Shown here: positions 43,680 to 55,360 of the stretch, one piece after another
How positions within the stretch are numbered: the stretch's first letter is position 1
How the letters are laid out: the number at the start of each line of letters is the position of its first letter
DNA from: Branchiostoma floridae
Taxonomy: Eukaryota > Chordata > Leptocardii > Amphioxiformes > Branchiostomatidae
Length of the DNA: 64,000 bases
Reading direction: 5' to 3'
Assembly (NCBI RefSeq): GCF_000003815.2
Contig: NC_049994.1
Coordinates: forward strand, 4,568,534-4,632,533
The notes under the pieces: generated by a model
What the model was told of the DNA's origin: nothing
Seen by the model: the letters and a program-made list of their open reading frames with translations, nothing else
Database searches by the model: none
Made by a program: the position numbers and the translations under genes

Positions 43680-46130
43680 ATACATGTACCACGTAATTTC
43701 CCTCAGCATAGACGCAAAATCGACGGAAAGTGTTGAATTTTGGGAAAGAAATCACTAGAAATCACATAGATTAACATGTATAGTCCCTCAGTATAGTGGT
43801 CAATAAAACATATGGACTTCCGACCAAGGATGCAAGGGGTTCCTCCTACCCCTAACGCGTGTGTCATGGCGGGTGCGTCATGGTCGAACATGCCCCTATG
43901 GCCGGTCACCACCACAAAGGCCTGTCACTGCCATTAGCCGCAGCTAGGTACTCATTCACACCCGGCCTGACTTAAGTGAGGAAAGTCGTGTAAAGTGCCT
44001 TTCCCAATTAGTAAGGGCACAAGATCGGTGACATGACAAGCGGATTTGAAGCCGGGACCTCTCGGGCCTGACACCAACGCGCTGCCGATCGTGCCACGCG
44101 GTCCCACTAATTCGCCTCAATTGCCACTATAAATGTAACCAAAATACTCAAATGTTTCTCATGGAAACCAATTAGTAGAACTATAACAACTCCTTAGAAT
44201 TCAACATAGACAGATTTTATAAATTCTCTCAGCATAGACGCAAATTGACTGGAAGTGTTAAGTTTTGGGGAAGAAATAACAAGAAATCACATAGAATTTA
44301 GTACAGTCCATCTAATAAGTATGTTGGTCAATCTAACATATGTTATTCAACAGTTCATAGATAAAGGGTTTTAAACGTTTTACCAGTCTAAACCCGGAAG
44401 CAATTCAGTAATGCGCCTGTAAAATATTGCCACTGTAAATGTTACCAAAATGTAGGCAAATGTAGAAACAAATTAGTAGAATTATAACAACTTCTTCGAA
44501 TGACAGATGTATTTCATCAGTTCCATCAGCAAAGACACAAAATTGCCTGGAGATGTTATTTTTTATGGAAGAAATCACTAGAAATCACATAGATAAACAT
44601 ATATAGTCCCTCAATATGGTGATAAATATAATATATGACATTGAATAGTTCATAGATAGCGGATTCTTATGTTTTATGGAAGAAATCACTAGAAACCACA
44701 TAGATAAACATGTCTAGTCCCTCAATATGGTGGTAAATCTAACATATGCTATCAAATAGTTAAAGAATGAAGGATTCTTGTGTTTTATGGAAGAAATCAC
44801 TAGAAATCACATAGATAAACATTTATAACCCCTCAGTATGGTGGTAAATCTAACATATGCCATTCAACAGTTCATAGATAAAAGTTTTACAAAACTTGAA
44901 ACCAATTCAGTAATGCGCCTGTAGATATTGCCACTGTAAATGTTACCAGAAATGTAGGGAAATGCTAACGTTACGCGTAGAAACGAATCAATAAAATTAT
45001 AACAACATCAGTTCCATCCAGGATAGACACAAAATTGACTGGAGGTGTTACATTTTGGGAACAAAATCACTAGTAATCACATAGATAGAAACTCATAATC
45101 AATCAAAATGGTGGTAAATCTAACATATGCCAATCAACAGTTCAGAAGGATTCTAAAGGTTTTACCAGTCGATCTAAACTTGAAACCAATCCCGTAGTTA
45201 TTGCCACTGTAAATGTTACCAAAATGTAGGGAAATGTTACTCGTAGAAACAAATTAGTAGAATTATAACAACTTTTTAGAATGGTAGATGTATTAATCAG
45301 TTCCATCAGACGCAAAATTGACTGGAAGTGTTAAGTCTTGGAAAAGAAATAACTAGAAATCACATAGAATTTCACATGTATAGTCCATCAATATGGTGGT
45401 AAATCTAACATATGCCAGTCAACAGTTCATAGATAAAGGATTCTAAAACTTTTACAAGTCTGATCTTGAAACCAATTCAGTAATGCACCTGTAAATGTTA
45501 CCAAAATGTGGGCAAATGTTTCTTATGGAAAGCTTTCTTATGGAATTAGTAGAACTATAACAACTCCTTAGAACTTAACACAGATATATCATATAAATTC
45601 CCTCAGCATAGACGCAAACTTGACTGGAAGTTTTAAGTTATTGGGAAGAAATAACTAGAAATCAAATAGATAAAAGTCCATCAGTATGGTGGTAGATCTA
45701 ACAAATGTCATTCAACAGTTCAGAGATTAATGATTCTAAAAGTTTTACAAGTCTAATCTTGAAACCAATTCAGTAATGCACCTGTAGATATTGCCACTGT
45801 AAATGTTACCAAAATTTAGGCAAATGTTAGCAGAATTATAACAATGATAGATGTATTTCATCAGTTCCATCAGCTTAGTCGCAAAATTGACTGGAACTGT
45901 TAGGTTTTTGGTAAGAAATAACTAAAAATCTAACATATGCCATCCAACATTCCTTAATTCTAAAAGTTTTACAAGTCAAAGCTTAGAAGCAATAAGGCAC
46001 CTGTAGATATTGCTACTGTAAATGTTAGCAAAATGGAGAAAAGTGTTACTAAAACGTAGAAAAGTATTTCCGAAATGTAGGAAAGTGTTACCAAAATGTA
46101 AGAAAATGTTACCAAAATGTTCACCGTTAT
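43680..46130. repeat. Tandem array, unit about 200-300 bp
   Basis: Eight or so degenerate copies with TTGCCACTGTAAATGTTACC, AAATTAGTAGAATTATAACA, CAAAATTGACTGGAAGTGTT, GAAATAACTAGAAATCACAT and GGTGGTAAATCTAACATATG. Some units are shortened. A SINE interrupts it at about 43803-44106. The array runs up to the acceptor of the exon at 46138, so it is probably intronic. Confidence 0.88.
43803..44106 (-). mobile_element. tRNA-derived SINE inside the tandem array
   Basis: The minus strand begins GGGACCGCGTGGCACGATCG, with a B-box-like GGCTTCAAATCC, then CTTGTGCCCTT and GGGAAAGGCACTTTACACGA. This is the same body as the SINE at 13521. It splits a unit of the surrounding array, so it inserted after the array formed. 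Confidence 0.82.
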
Positions 46131-46137
46131 TTTGTAG

Positions 46138-46275
46138 CGGCTGACCATCTTTGTCGAGGAGGACACCGACGTCCCTCGCAGGTTGCCGGACAGACACTAC
46201 GGAGTGGACGGCGAAAAAGCTCCCCTACCCCGCCTGCATGTGTGGCTGAAGTCCGACCCTCGCTGCGATAGCTAG
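46138..46275 (+). CDS. Terminal exon of an unrecognised gene
   Basis: Following the acceptor TTATTTTGTAG, a GC-rich open frame encodes 45 residues: RLTIFVEEDTDVPRRLPDRH, then YGVDGEKAPLPRLHVWLKSD and PRCDS, stopping at TAG 46273. The base composition and codon use contrast sharply with the AT-rich array before it, and an in-frame TAG lies exactly at the splice AG, so the exon boundary is well defined. The incoming phase is unknown and no upstream exon was found, perhaps because the gap and array intervene. I do not recognise the family. Confidence 0.6.
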   Translation, partial: RLTIFVEEDTDVPRRLPDRHYGVDGEKAPLPRLHVWLKSDPRCDS

Positions 46276-47604
<1,329 letters not shown>

Positions 47605-47871
47605 AAATGGTAAAAGCTTGGTGAAATTGTGGTAACAATTAGTACTCCAGAGCTGACTGCGACTCAGGGTAAACAAAGTGATCATTTTTCATAGCTGTGC
47701 ATTCAGCAAAATCATTCACTGGCACATTTTGTATTAGCAAGAGTTCAGATACCACATAGTTCCGTGAGGTACAAGAATACTAAAGATAGTCGTATCTAGG
47801 TATTCTTGTACGCTTCTTTTTCTTTATCTTGTCTCATTATTTGATGGACTGTGTTGACAGCTAGCGAACGC

Positions 47872-48085
47872 TAACCTCTACCAGGCTTCGTAGATCGGTG
47901 GTCCAATTGTAGAAATTGGACAAAGATAGTCAATGGTACACTAGGGGAGTCAGCCGGCCAGAACAATCATTTCCTCGTAGGTTGCAAGCTGTTCCCTAGC
48001 CGGCTGTACTTCTCTGGCCAGCTTACCTTTATTTGTTCCATTTCTGTAGTTTTCCCAGCGACCTATGGAGTCTGGTAGAGACTAA
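47872..48085. mobile_element. MITE with 8-bp target duplication, copy 2
   Basis: Related to 29052-29249. Ends TAACCTCTACCAGGCTTCG and GGAGTCTGGTAGAGACTAA, with GCCGGCCAGA and TTTGTTCCATTTCTGTAG inside. It is flanked by GCGAACGC at 47864-47871 and 48086-48093, exact. The left arm is more diverged than in copy 1. Confidence 0.85.
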
Positions 48086-48209
48086 GCGAACGCGTACATC
48101 CTAAAAAACTGATGCTATCACCGGTCTAAACCCAAAAATGAAACGTCACAGACCTAGCCATATATTTTTACAACACCTTTATTTCCAGAAAATAGAAATA
48201 AAAATCTAG

Positions 48210-48778
48210 TTCAAGTACAATGGATAGATATAGATACATATTTCACTTCAAATATAGTGGGTAGATCCATATTTCAATTCTATTACAATGGATAGATACA
48301 TATTTCAGTTCAAATACAGTGGGTGAAATGCGTATTTCAGTTCAAATACTGTGGGTAGATACATATTTCAATTCTAATACAGTGGGTAGATACATATTTC
48401 AGTTCAAGTGCAATATTTCAGTTCAAGAACAATGGATAGATACATATTTCAGTTCAAATACAGTGGGTGAAATGCGTATTTCAGTTCAAATACAGTGGGT
48501 AGATACATTTTTCAATTCTAATACAGTGGGTAGATACATATTACTGTTCAAGTTCAATATTTCAGTTCAAGTACAATGGGTAGATACATATTTCAGTTCA
48601 AATACAGTGGGTAGATACATATTACAGTTCAAGTTCAATATTTCAGTTCAAGTACAATGGGTAGATACATATTTCAGTTCAAATGCAGTGGGTAGTACAT
48701 ATTTCAGTTCAAATACAGATACATATTTCAGTTCAGGTACAATGGGTAAATACATATTACAGTTCAAGTATAATAGGT
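48210..48778. repeat. 31-bp minisatellite
   Basis: About 18 copies of ACAGTGGGTAGATACATATT plus TCAGTTCAAAT, with several 5-10 bp deletions. Most copies remain open on the plus strand, but the peptide has no family features. Confidence 0.9.
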
Positions 48779-49184
48779 AACGTTGCATGAATATTTCGGT
48801 CTTTAACAGGTGACCATATCTGCACTGTGTAATGGAATATATCAACAATAGAATTCGCATATATTTCAACCTTAGCTACCAGGTTCTAATGGCTTATATC
48901 ATGTGGCATGCAGCCATTATTTGTTGCACCGACTACCTCACATGCGATTGTCGTTGTTTAGTGTGTAGTGCCTAGTGGCACATAGGCAGTCCTTGTTATT
49001 TCAGTAGAAGGGTTATTTTCTACAGGTAGGGGTTGCTAGCCCTTCCCCTTCTAAAACATACCCAAAAGTAGAAAAATTTTTTTGCCTGTTTGCCTGACCT
49101 GCACATGACTTTTTATGGTGAAGGAGGGGTGTGCAATTCCTTCTCCACCCTCTCGTCTACTGGAGCACTAAGTCTCACAGGGGC
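48779..49184. other. Spacer, no gene seen
   Basis: No coding or RNA-gene signal that I can support. Confidence 0.5.
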
Positions 49185-49325
49185 AACTGTATGCAAAGTG
49201 TGAGGCGGCTCCAGCAGATGCATTTTACGCCCTCCGAAAGACAGGTGCAGCCCCAACCGAGATGCCCTTCCCAGGATTGAACCAGGGTCCTTCCAGTTTA
49301 GCAAACGTCACATTGGCAAACCGGG
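49185..49325 (-). mobile_element. SINE fragment, second family
   Basis: Minus-strand GACCCTGGTTCAATCCTGGG (B-box-like), AAGGGCATCTCGGTTGGGG and TGCACCTGTCTTTCGG match the body of the SINE at 27960. Confidence 0.65.
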
Positions 49326-49439
49326 CTGTTAACGTTTGTGAAAATGAAAAATAGAAAGAAATGTATACGTAAAAATATACACAAATAATTTCACGACTAT
49401 TCCCTTTACGTCTTGTGTAGCTTGATGCCTTTTTTTATC

Positions 49440-49556
49440 ATACTTTTCGTTTCCGAAAGCTGTCCTGCCGCGGGCCCCTTTATGTGACATAGACAACTTC
49501 AAGTTCAACTGTGAGGCTGCTAAAAGTTGAGCTACAGGGACATCCCATGTGACAAT
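49440..49556 (-). mobile_element. SINE fragment, second family (head)
   Basis: Minus-strand GGGATGTCCCTGTAGCTCAA and TTTTAGCAGCCTCACAGTTG match the tRNA-like head of the SINE at 27960. The B box is lost and the end GACAGCTTTCGG resembles the fragment at 49185. Confidence 0.6.
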
Positions 49557-50372
49557 GGGACCATTACAAATGCTGAAGAATAATCTAAACATTACAAGAC
49601 TTAACTTTTCATCGTGACCTACTTCCGACGTAGTTGTAGAGAACCACGATTCGTTTTATTTGTTTTTTCGTGGAAAGATATGGAGCACTTAGGGTAGGAG
49701 CCGGTATAATTCCTGCAACTTACGCCTTGCGTATCAAACATGAGTGCTAGGTCGGACAGGTAAAGCACTTATGCACTTAGACGTACATTACTTACATCTA
49801 GAGTCAATGGAAATTCCGACCTTTGGTTAGCTAAGACTACATTTATGTCGCCAGGTGGGTGACTTTTGTGCGTGTGTTTTAATGGAAATTTTCTTGAAAA
49901 GGCGCCAGCTCTAACGAGTGAAATTACGCTAGATCTTTTAAAGCTCTTTTCAAAGTACGTTTTCCTTTTAAAGCGGATATCCGGAGTGTCAAAACTACCA
50001 TCATGTAACGCCTCCTTGCTACGCTGAGATCATGGATGATTTTTGAGCTTAGGAGGCCTAGGGGGCTTGAGATTAAATAAACAAAAAATCGCCTTTGCCT
50101 TTTAGTGACAAAAATAGACAAGATGACACATCAGGGATCCACCCCTGCCTCCCTAACATCTACCCACATACTGCATTTCATCACAACCCACCCAGAGGTT
50201 CTTAAGCTATGCTGACCACTTTTACAGAAAAAAAATTAAGACAGAAACACAGACTATCAGACACGCCAAAAGCAATGTTTCCATTTTTCATGACCCAAAG
50301 AAAGGACTTGGACCGGCATTTGTTTGGAATGATACGTTGCTATTGGTTAGAATAACCTTTACAAGACGTCCA
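49557..50372. other. Intergenic, no gene seen
   Basis: No motif-bearing frame and no clear repeat. Confidence 0.5.
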
Positions 50373-50995
50373 TATCAGACTCTCTCTTGTCTTTCTTTTC
50401 TTTATTTCCTTTCTCCGTTCCTTTTTTCTTTCATAAGTTGCACAAGTATGTCTCTGCCTCTCATTTATCTACTTTCCAAGTTTCTTTCTCTCCTCTCTCT
50501 CGAATTCTTTTCTTTCTTTCTTTCTATCTTACTTACTTTCTTTTTCTTTTCTTCTTTTTTCCTTCCTCCTTTCTTTCATTCTTTCTTTTAAGACTTAAAA
50601 GTTACACAAGTATTTCTCTGCCTCTCCCTTCTCTACTTTACAATTCTATTTCTTTCCTCTCTTCCTTTTCTTTCTTTTTTTCTATCTTTCCTCTCTTTCT
50701 TGCTCTCTTTCTTTCTTCTTATTGCTCTCTTCTCTCATCCTTTTCTTTCTTTCTTTCTTTCTTCTTTTTTTTTCCATCGTTCGATCGTTCGTTCGTTCCT
50801 TCTTTATTTCTTTCCTAAGTTACACAGCAAGTATTTGTCTGCCTCTCCCTTCTTTGCTTTCCAATTTTCCTTCTCTCCTCTCCTCTCTTCTCTCCTTCTT
50901 TTCTTTTCTTTCTTTCTTTCTTTCGTTCGTTCTTTCTTTCGTTCTTTCTCTTTCTTTATTTTCCTTCCTTTCTACATACCCCACCATTTCTTCCA
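50373..50995. repeat. Polypyrimidine (TTTC)n tract with 160-220-bp period
   Basis: Over 600 bp of almost pure C/T on the plus strand. AAGTTACACAAGTATTTCTC plus TGCCTCTCCCTT recurs near 50436, 50600 and 50817, so the tract grew by tandem duplication. Such mirror-like pyrimidine runs can form triplex (H-DNA) structures. Confidence 0.9.
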
Positions 50996-51358
50996 TCTAT
51001 AGCAGACTAAATGATAATAAAGTACACCTTTATTTCGATAAGACCACCCCAAGTCATGATGTATGGTTTCATTTGTTTTACAACTTCATGCGTACGCGTC
51101 TAAAAGCGATAACTTGGTCACTTGTGGTATCAGCAGTGTGGTGTTTTTACGTGCGCACGAAGACTGTACCGACATTAAGAAGCGATAAGAGGTAAATCTC
51201 ATTTCCTCTTGAGGAAGGGCTTCAAGTGCGTGCGTTTTATCTTTACAACGTCTTGTGATTTCCTTCAAATCTCAAGATACATACATACAACAGTCACTAC
51301 TTTATCTTTCTTTGGATGTTTTTATGATGCTTGATTGTCATAATGGAGGTTAGATTAT
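50996..51358. other. Spacer, no gene seen
   Basis: Short open frames only. Confidence 0.5.
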
Positions 51359-51934
51359 GCCACAGCAAGTAAATTTTATGGATGACATCAGAGCGCTTAT
51401 TAATTTTCGCCTGATTTCAGAAAAAAACAAGATTTTTTTTCTTCTTCGGGGATGGTCAGATAGACCAAAATAGGCAAAAGTGTTATATTGCAGCCTAATA
51501 ATCATACTTGTAGATGTGCCACTAGGGAGGTAGCCATGACAATAGTTTCAGAAGTGAAACTTGTTGGATAGTTGTAAAAGTGCCACCAATATGGAAGCCA
51601 TGCACGACTGATTTAAGCTGGTGTGTTACGCCGAAGGGCGGTTATACCGGCTATATAGATACAGATACAGAGAGACTGTAGTTGCCAGCTTGGCAAGGGA
51701 TACCAGTGTAGTATCACTTTTACTACTAGTTCACTTCTATAATACAGAAATGAATGCCTTGTTAGTTGTGATGTCACGTTCTGTCTCTTCAAATCTTGTT
51801 ACCACATTTATGGTGTTTATTTTGAAAATTTAGCTATCTTGTTTTGTTTTTACCCATCTTGTTTTTTTTTCGCACTATCTCATTATTTTTGCACTCTGTA
51901 TAAGATGTCATCCATAAAATTTACTTGCTGTGGC
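51359..51934. mobile_element. MITE with perfect 31-bp inverted ends
   Basis: 51359-51389 and 51904-51934 are exact inverted copies starting GCCACAGCAAGTAAATTTTA and ending GGATGACATC. The inner end ATGGATGACATC is shared with the different element at 52371-52834, so the two families are related at their termini. Confidence 0.88.
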
Positions 51935-52370
51935 CTTAGCTTTAGAAATGGACACATCCCATTACTGTGCCAAGAGAACCCTAACCATTTGTCGTGACTG
52001 TATCAGTCCGACACTTAGTCTTTTTAAGTGTCAGAGGGAAATATCTTGACGTTGTTGTTGCACCTTGACGCAGGATTATATCTTCTTAGAGGGGCTCACA
52101 AAGCCAAGAAGGTTGACGCGAACTTCGCACACAAACAACATGTCTAGCCACTGCCATGTAGGCTGCATAATACCTCAGCATTAATACTAATCTTGCTCTT
52201 TTATCCATGTTCGAGGGGTGATATAAATCCTCGGCATCACCCAGAAATAATGAGCACAACTCATGAAGATTTTGAAGCATATATGTCAAGGATAAAGTAT
52301 TTTACGAATGTGTACCAAAATTCTGATTATTGTGATATTCAATTTACAGGCGTCACCCAGTAATGGTAAG
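51935..52370. other. Spacer, no gene seen
   Basis: No supported feature. Confidence 0.5.
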
Positions 52371-52834
52371 TAAGGCCATGTTGATTTGATTATATGGATG
52401 ACATCCTCCAGGAACTCCAAAACTGATACGAGCGAGCGAATAAAAAAAAGTTTGGCCAAAAAAAAAAGTTGCCTTCAGTATGAAATCAAAGTGGCCAGGA
52501 AGGTTGAACATAGGACTAAACACACATAGTATGGTATACCATGATCCTCTGGACCTGAATTTTCTGTACTGGTACCTCCCCCAACCAACAAGAGATTTTT
52601 TTTCTTTCCGTCCTTTCACATCTTATTCTTTGACTTTAGATTCATTTTGGCATTCTATATATGGCATTAGTTATCTGTTTTCTGATACTTTTTTTTTAAT
52701 ATACGGAATATTTGTGCTCATTCTACAGCTGCTTTGCACAATTTATTGTGTGGTCGAAAACTTTTTTGTTGGAAATGGCCAAAAATTGGTGCGAGCGCGG
52801 ATGTCATCCATATAATCAAATCAACGTGGCCTAA
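52371..52834. mobile_element. 464-bp MITE with about 36-bp inverted ends
   Basis: Left end TAAGGCCATGTTGATTTGAT and right end (reversed) TTAGGCCACGTTGATTTGAT, both continuing TATATGGATGACATCC. The interior has A-runs, GAGCGAGCG and AGGAAGGTTGAACATAGG. A shorter relative is at 11134-11421 and fragments occur near 5340 and 8393. Confidence 0.88.
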
Positions 52835-53178
52835 GAGAGAAGGAAAAAAATATGGACAATTGAGCTACGACCCGAGGTGTGCGGGTCAATTGCTCTTCTG
52901 AAAGTCAGATACCCACTTCTTTCTTGAAATACAAAGTGAATCCTTAGTAAACATTTTGATAAGGTCTTCAATGAATTACACGGTGTAATGACATTTTGAT
53001 AAGGTCTTCAATGAATTTACGCGGTATAATGTCTTAATGAATCTATGGGGAAACTCGACCCACACACGTCTGATCACATTTCACCCTTGTTTTTTTTCCT
53101 CGCAACTCACCTACCGTTACTGATTTTCAAAAAGACGTTGCCTGGAAAGTAATGACTACAATGATTTGAAATTTAGCG
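52835..53178. other. Spacer with a short direct repeat
   Basis: ACATTTTGATAAGGTCTTCA occurs twice (near 52951 and 52991). No gene seen. Confidence 0.6.
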
Positions 53179-53682
53179 TTAAAGGGACATAATGTAAAAA
53201 ATAAAGTCACCGTTTTCGGTAATTTTTCTACATTATGAGTTGAGTCTACCTTATTGCACTGCACAGCAATATTTACAACGTATTGATACGGCTTTGTAGT
53301 GCCGTGAGGACGTCTTGAAATATGCGCACTTCCCACCGCCGCTTGAGCAGTCCGCCATTTTATCCAACTCCCCGACGAACCAAAGTACACTTTAGAACGC
53401 GTTCGGTGGTTCGCTCGAATCGTTACTGAGGTTTGCTTAGCTCCGAAGATCTGCGACCGCAACGGTCGATTCGGAATCTACGACCGGCTTACTTCCGGTA
53501 GGCTACCCGGAAGTAAGTGAATTTGGTCGTGGCTTACTTTGGCGTTGTTAATTAGCGCTAGAAATGTGATAAAATGACGCAGATAAGTTGGAAATAAGTT
53601 ACAAATGTCAATCTAACTGGAGATTTTAAAGTTCAGAACATTTGAAATTTTGGCGCCAAATTTCTACAATATGTCCCTTTAA
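53179..53682. mobile_element. TTAA-type (piggyBac-like) MITE, copy 2
   Basis: Perfect TTAA at both ends (53179-53182 and 53679-53682), inverted ends AGGGACATAATGTA and ATATGTCCCT. It is inverted relative to the copy at 6831. It keeps the 30-bp palindrome (53488-53517) with CTTACTTCCGG arms and has TTTTGGCGCCAAATTT near one end. Confidence 0.87.
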
Positions 53683-53799
53683 CAATACCATTGTGGGGGA
53701 CACAGTCAACATCACTATCAAAAGAAAAGTTCGTGTTATATAAATGCATTGGAACCGAGTGTTATCAAATGAGTCTCAAATGTGTCTCAAAAGTATCGT

Positions 53800-54225
53800 T
53801 GATCAGCACCAAGGACAGGTCCACTCTCCTGCAACCAGACAGGACAGATTTGGGGTGGGATACTTTACGCAACAGAAGGACAGCAAATAGATTAACAATT
53901 TTACAGAAAGCAAGACACCATAAAGTAGCCCTACCGGTCGAAACTCATCTAAAGCCTGTACCGCGCCAATCGCGACACTCAAACCCAAATTCTTACAAGG
54001 CTCTACCTTTTCACAAAGACTGCTACAGACATTCCTTCTTCCCACAAACCGTGAGAGATTGGAACTCTCTACGAGGTTACGGAGATCACAGACGCTCCAA
54101 AGTTCAAGGAGGCAGTTCTCCGACGCCTCAGGGGACATTAAGGCGCAGCACTCTCCCTGGACGCTTTGCCCCAACTGAGGGGCGTTGTCCAGTACTCAAT
54201 CAAGATCAAGATCAAGAAGACAGTA
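53800..54225 (+). mobile_element. Truncated LINE, polymerase C-terminus and 3' tail
   Basis: STKDRSTLL, LGWDTLRNRRTANRLTILQK, HHKVALPVETHLKPVPRQSR and DCYRHSFFPQTVRDWNSL form the typical C-terminal block of a LINE polymerase. It shifts frame and continues as EVTEITDAPKFKEAVLRRLR, then a stop. The 3' end is (ATCAAG)n. The element belongs to a different family from the 21419 LINE. Confidence 0.85.
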
Positions 54226-55069
54226 CTATACAGTATACACCCACCTCGGCCAACCCGTCTAACGCTATATATTTACAGTGTGCCCGTCGTTTTCTGCCAC
54301 GGCTAAATCCCATTCACTCACTCGCGAATGAATCCCAACAACAAGGTGTCTCCAAACATAACGTTACCGCATCTCATGGCAGCTTGGATTTTGACAACGC
54401 TAAAAATAAATGTCAAGAATAAACGGCGCACGTCACGTATAAAGTTTTACATTTTTGTGTTGACTATATATTCATGAAAAGAAGGGAATCAGCTAGGTGT
54501 ATTAACTATATTTTGACTCGCATATATTGCATGAAAACAGGCTCATAAAGGAACGAAAACGAACGCAAGAACGAACGCATTCTGCCCACGAGAAAACCCC
54601 GGATGCGACACACAACTTTGTGTGTTCCACAGAACATGCCAACAGAACACCGGCAGTTGTCGTTGTTTCTAACGTTCTTTGCATCATTGACCAGCCGTTT
54701 TCTTACACATTCACCGTAAAGATAACGTTATGGAGCCCTGAAACTGACCAAAACGCAGCGAAGGACTATCCGCAGCATGTAATCGCAGGTCAAGCGCAAG
54801 GGCCGGAGAGAGGAGCAGCCAAAGTGTGCACCTAATCTATTCCGCAAGGCGACGCACTTAACCTATGCGGTTTCTTTGGGGTCCAGCATGATGCCAGCTT
54901 CGTCTGCCAACCAGGTACAACACTCCACCAATGGTGGAGACACAAGGGAACTAGCAGGGGCTTTTGATTGGGCCCTAGAGACAGGCGAAAGACTTGGACG
55001 CCAGGAAGAGTCATGGAGAACTTTGCATGCGAGAAGGTACGGCAACCGTAGTTTATCAAAAGCAAAATA
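54226..55069. other. Spacer, no convincing gene
   Basis: Two plus-strand frames (54527-54835 and 54876-55070) have ordinary composition but no recognised motif. The second abuts a LINE 3' end and may be retroelement-derived. Confidence 0.4.
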
Positions 55070-55360
55070 GACAATGACAATGAATTTTATTGCATATTCA
55101 TGCCCCATTGTGGCTAAATGCAGTCAGTTTGGTACAAAAGGTAGTAAACGCAAAGTTATACATATACTATAGTTTACATGCATCTTCTCTCTTCTTCAAA
55201 CATTTGTAGATGAACTTACAGAGATTTTCCAGTATATCGTGGTCAGATGATGACATGAGATATTTGAACATATCTTCCTTCGTTATGTGTAAATAGTTCT
55301 GATCTACATGTGTAGCATTAACGAATGTATTGCAAGCAACTTCTTTTGACGCTTTTTATT
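55070..55360 (-). mobile_element. LINE C-terminus and 3' end
   Basis: Minus strand: KEDMFKYLMSSSDHDILENL, CKFIYKCLKKREDACKL and a stop at 55167. Then a 3' UTR ending GGGGCATGAATATGCAATAA and AATTCATTGTCATTGTC. It is related to the fragments at 42168 and 43050 and shares the GCATGAATATGCAATAAA end with the latter. Confidence 0.82.

Noticed and set aside
48319-48780. 153-codon plus-strand frame in the 31-bp minisatellite
   Set aside because: The peptide is a simple translation of the repeat with no domain, signal or splice context.
50337-51195. Overlapping Ser/Phe/Leu-rich frames
   Set aside because: They come from the polypyrimidine tract, which is open in several frames by composition.
53691-54422. 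243-codon frame as a host gene
   Set aside because: The middle is a LINE polymerase C-terminus with a frameshift and an (ATCAAG)n tail, so it is retroelement debris.
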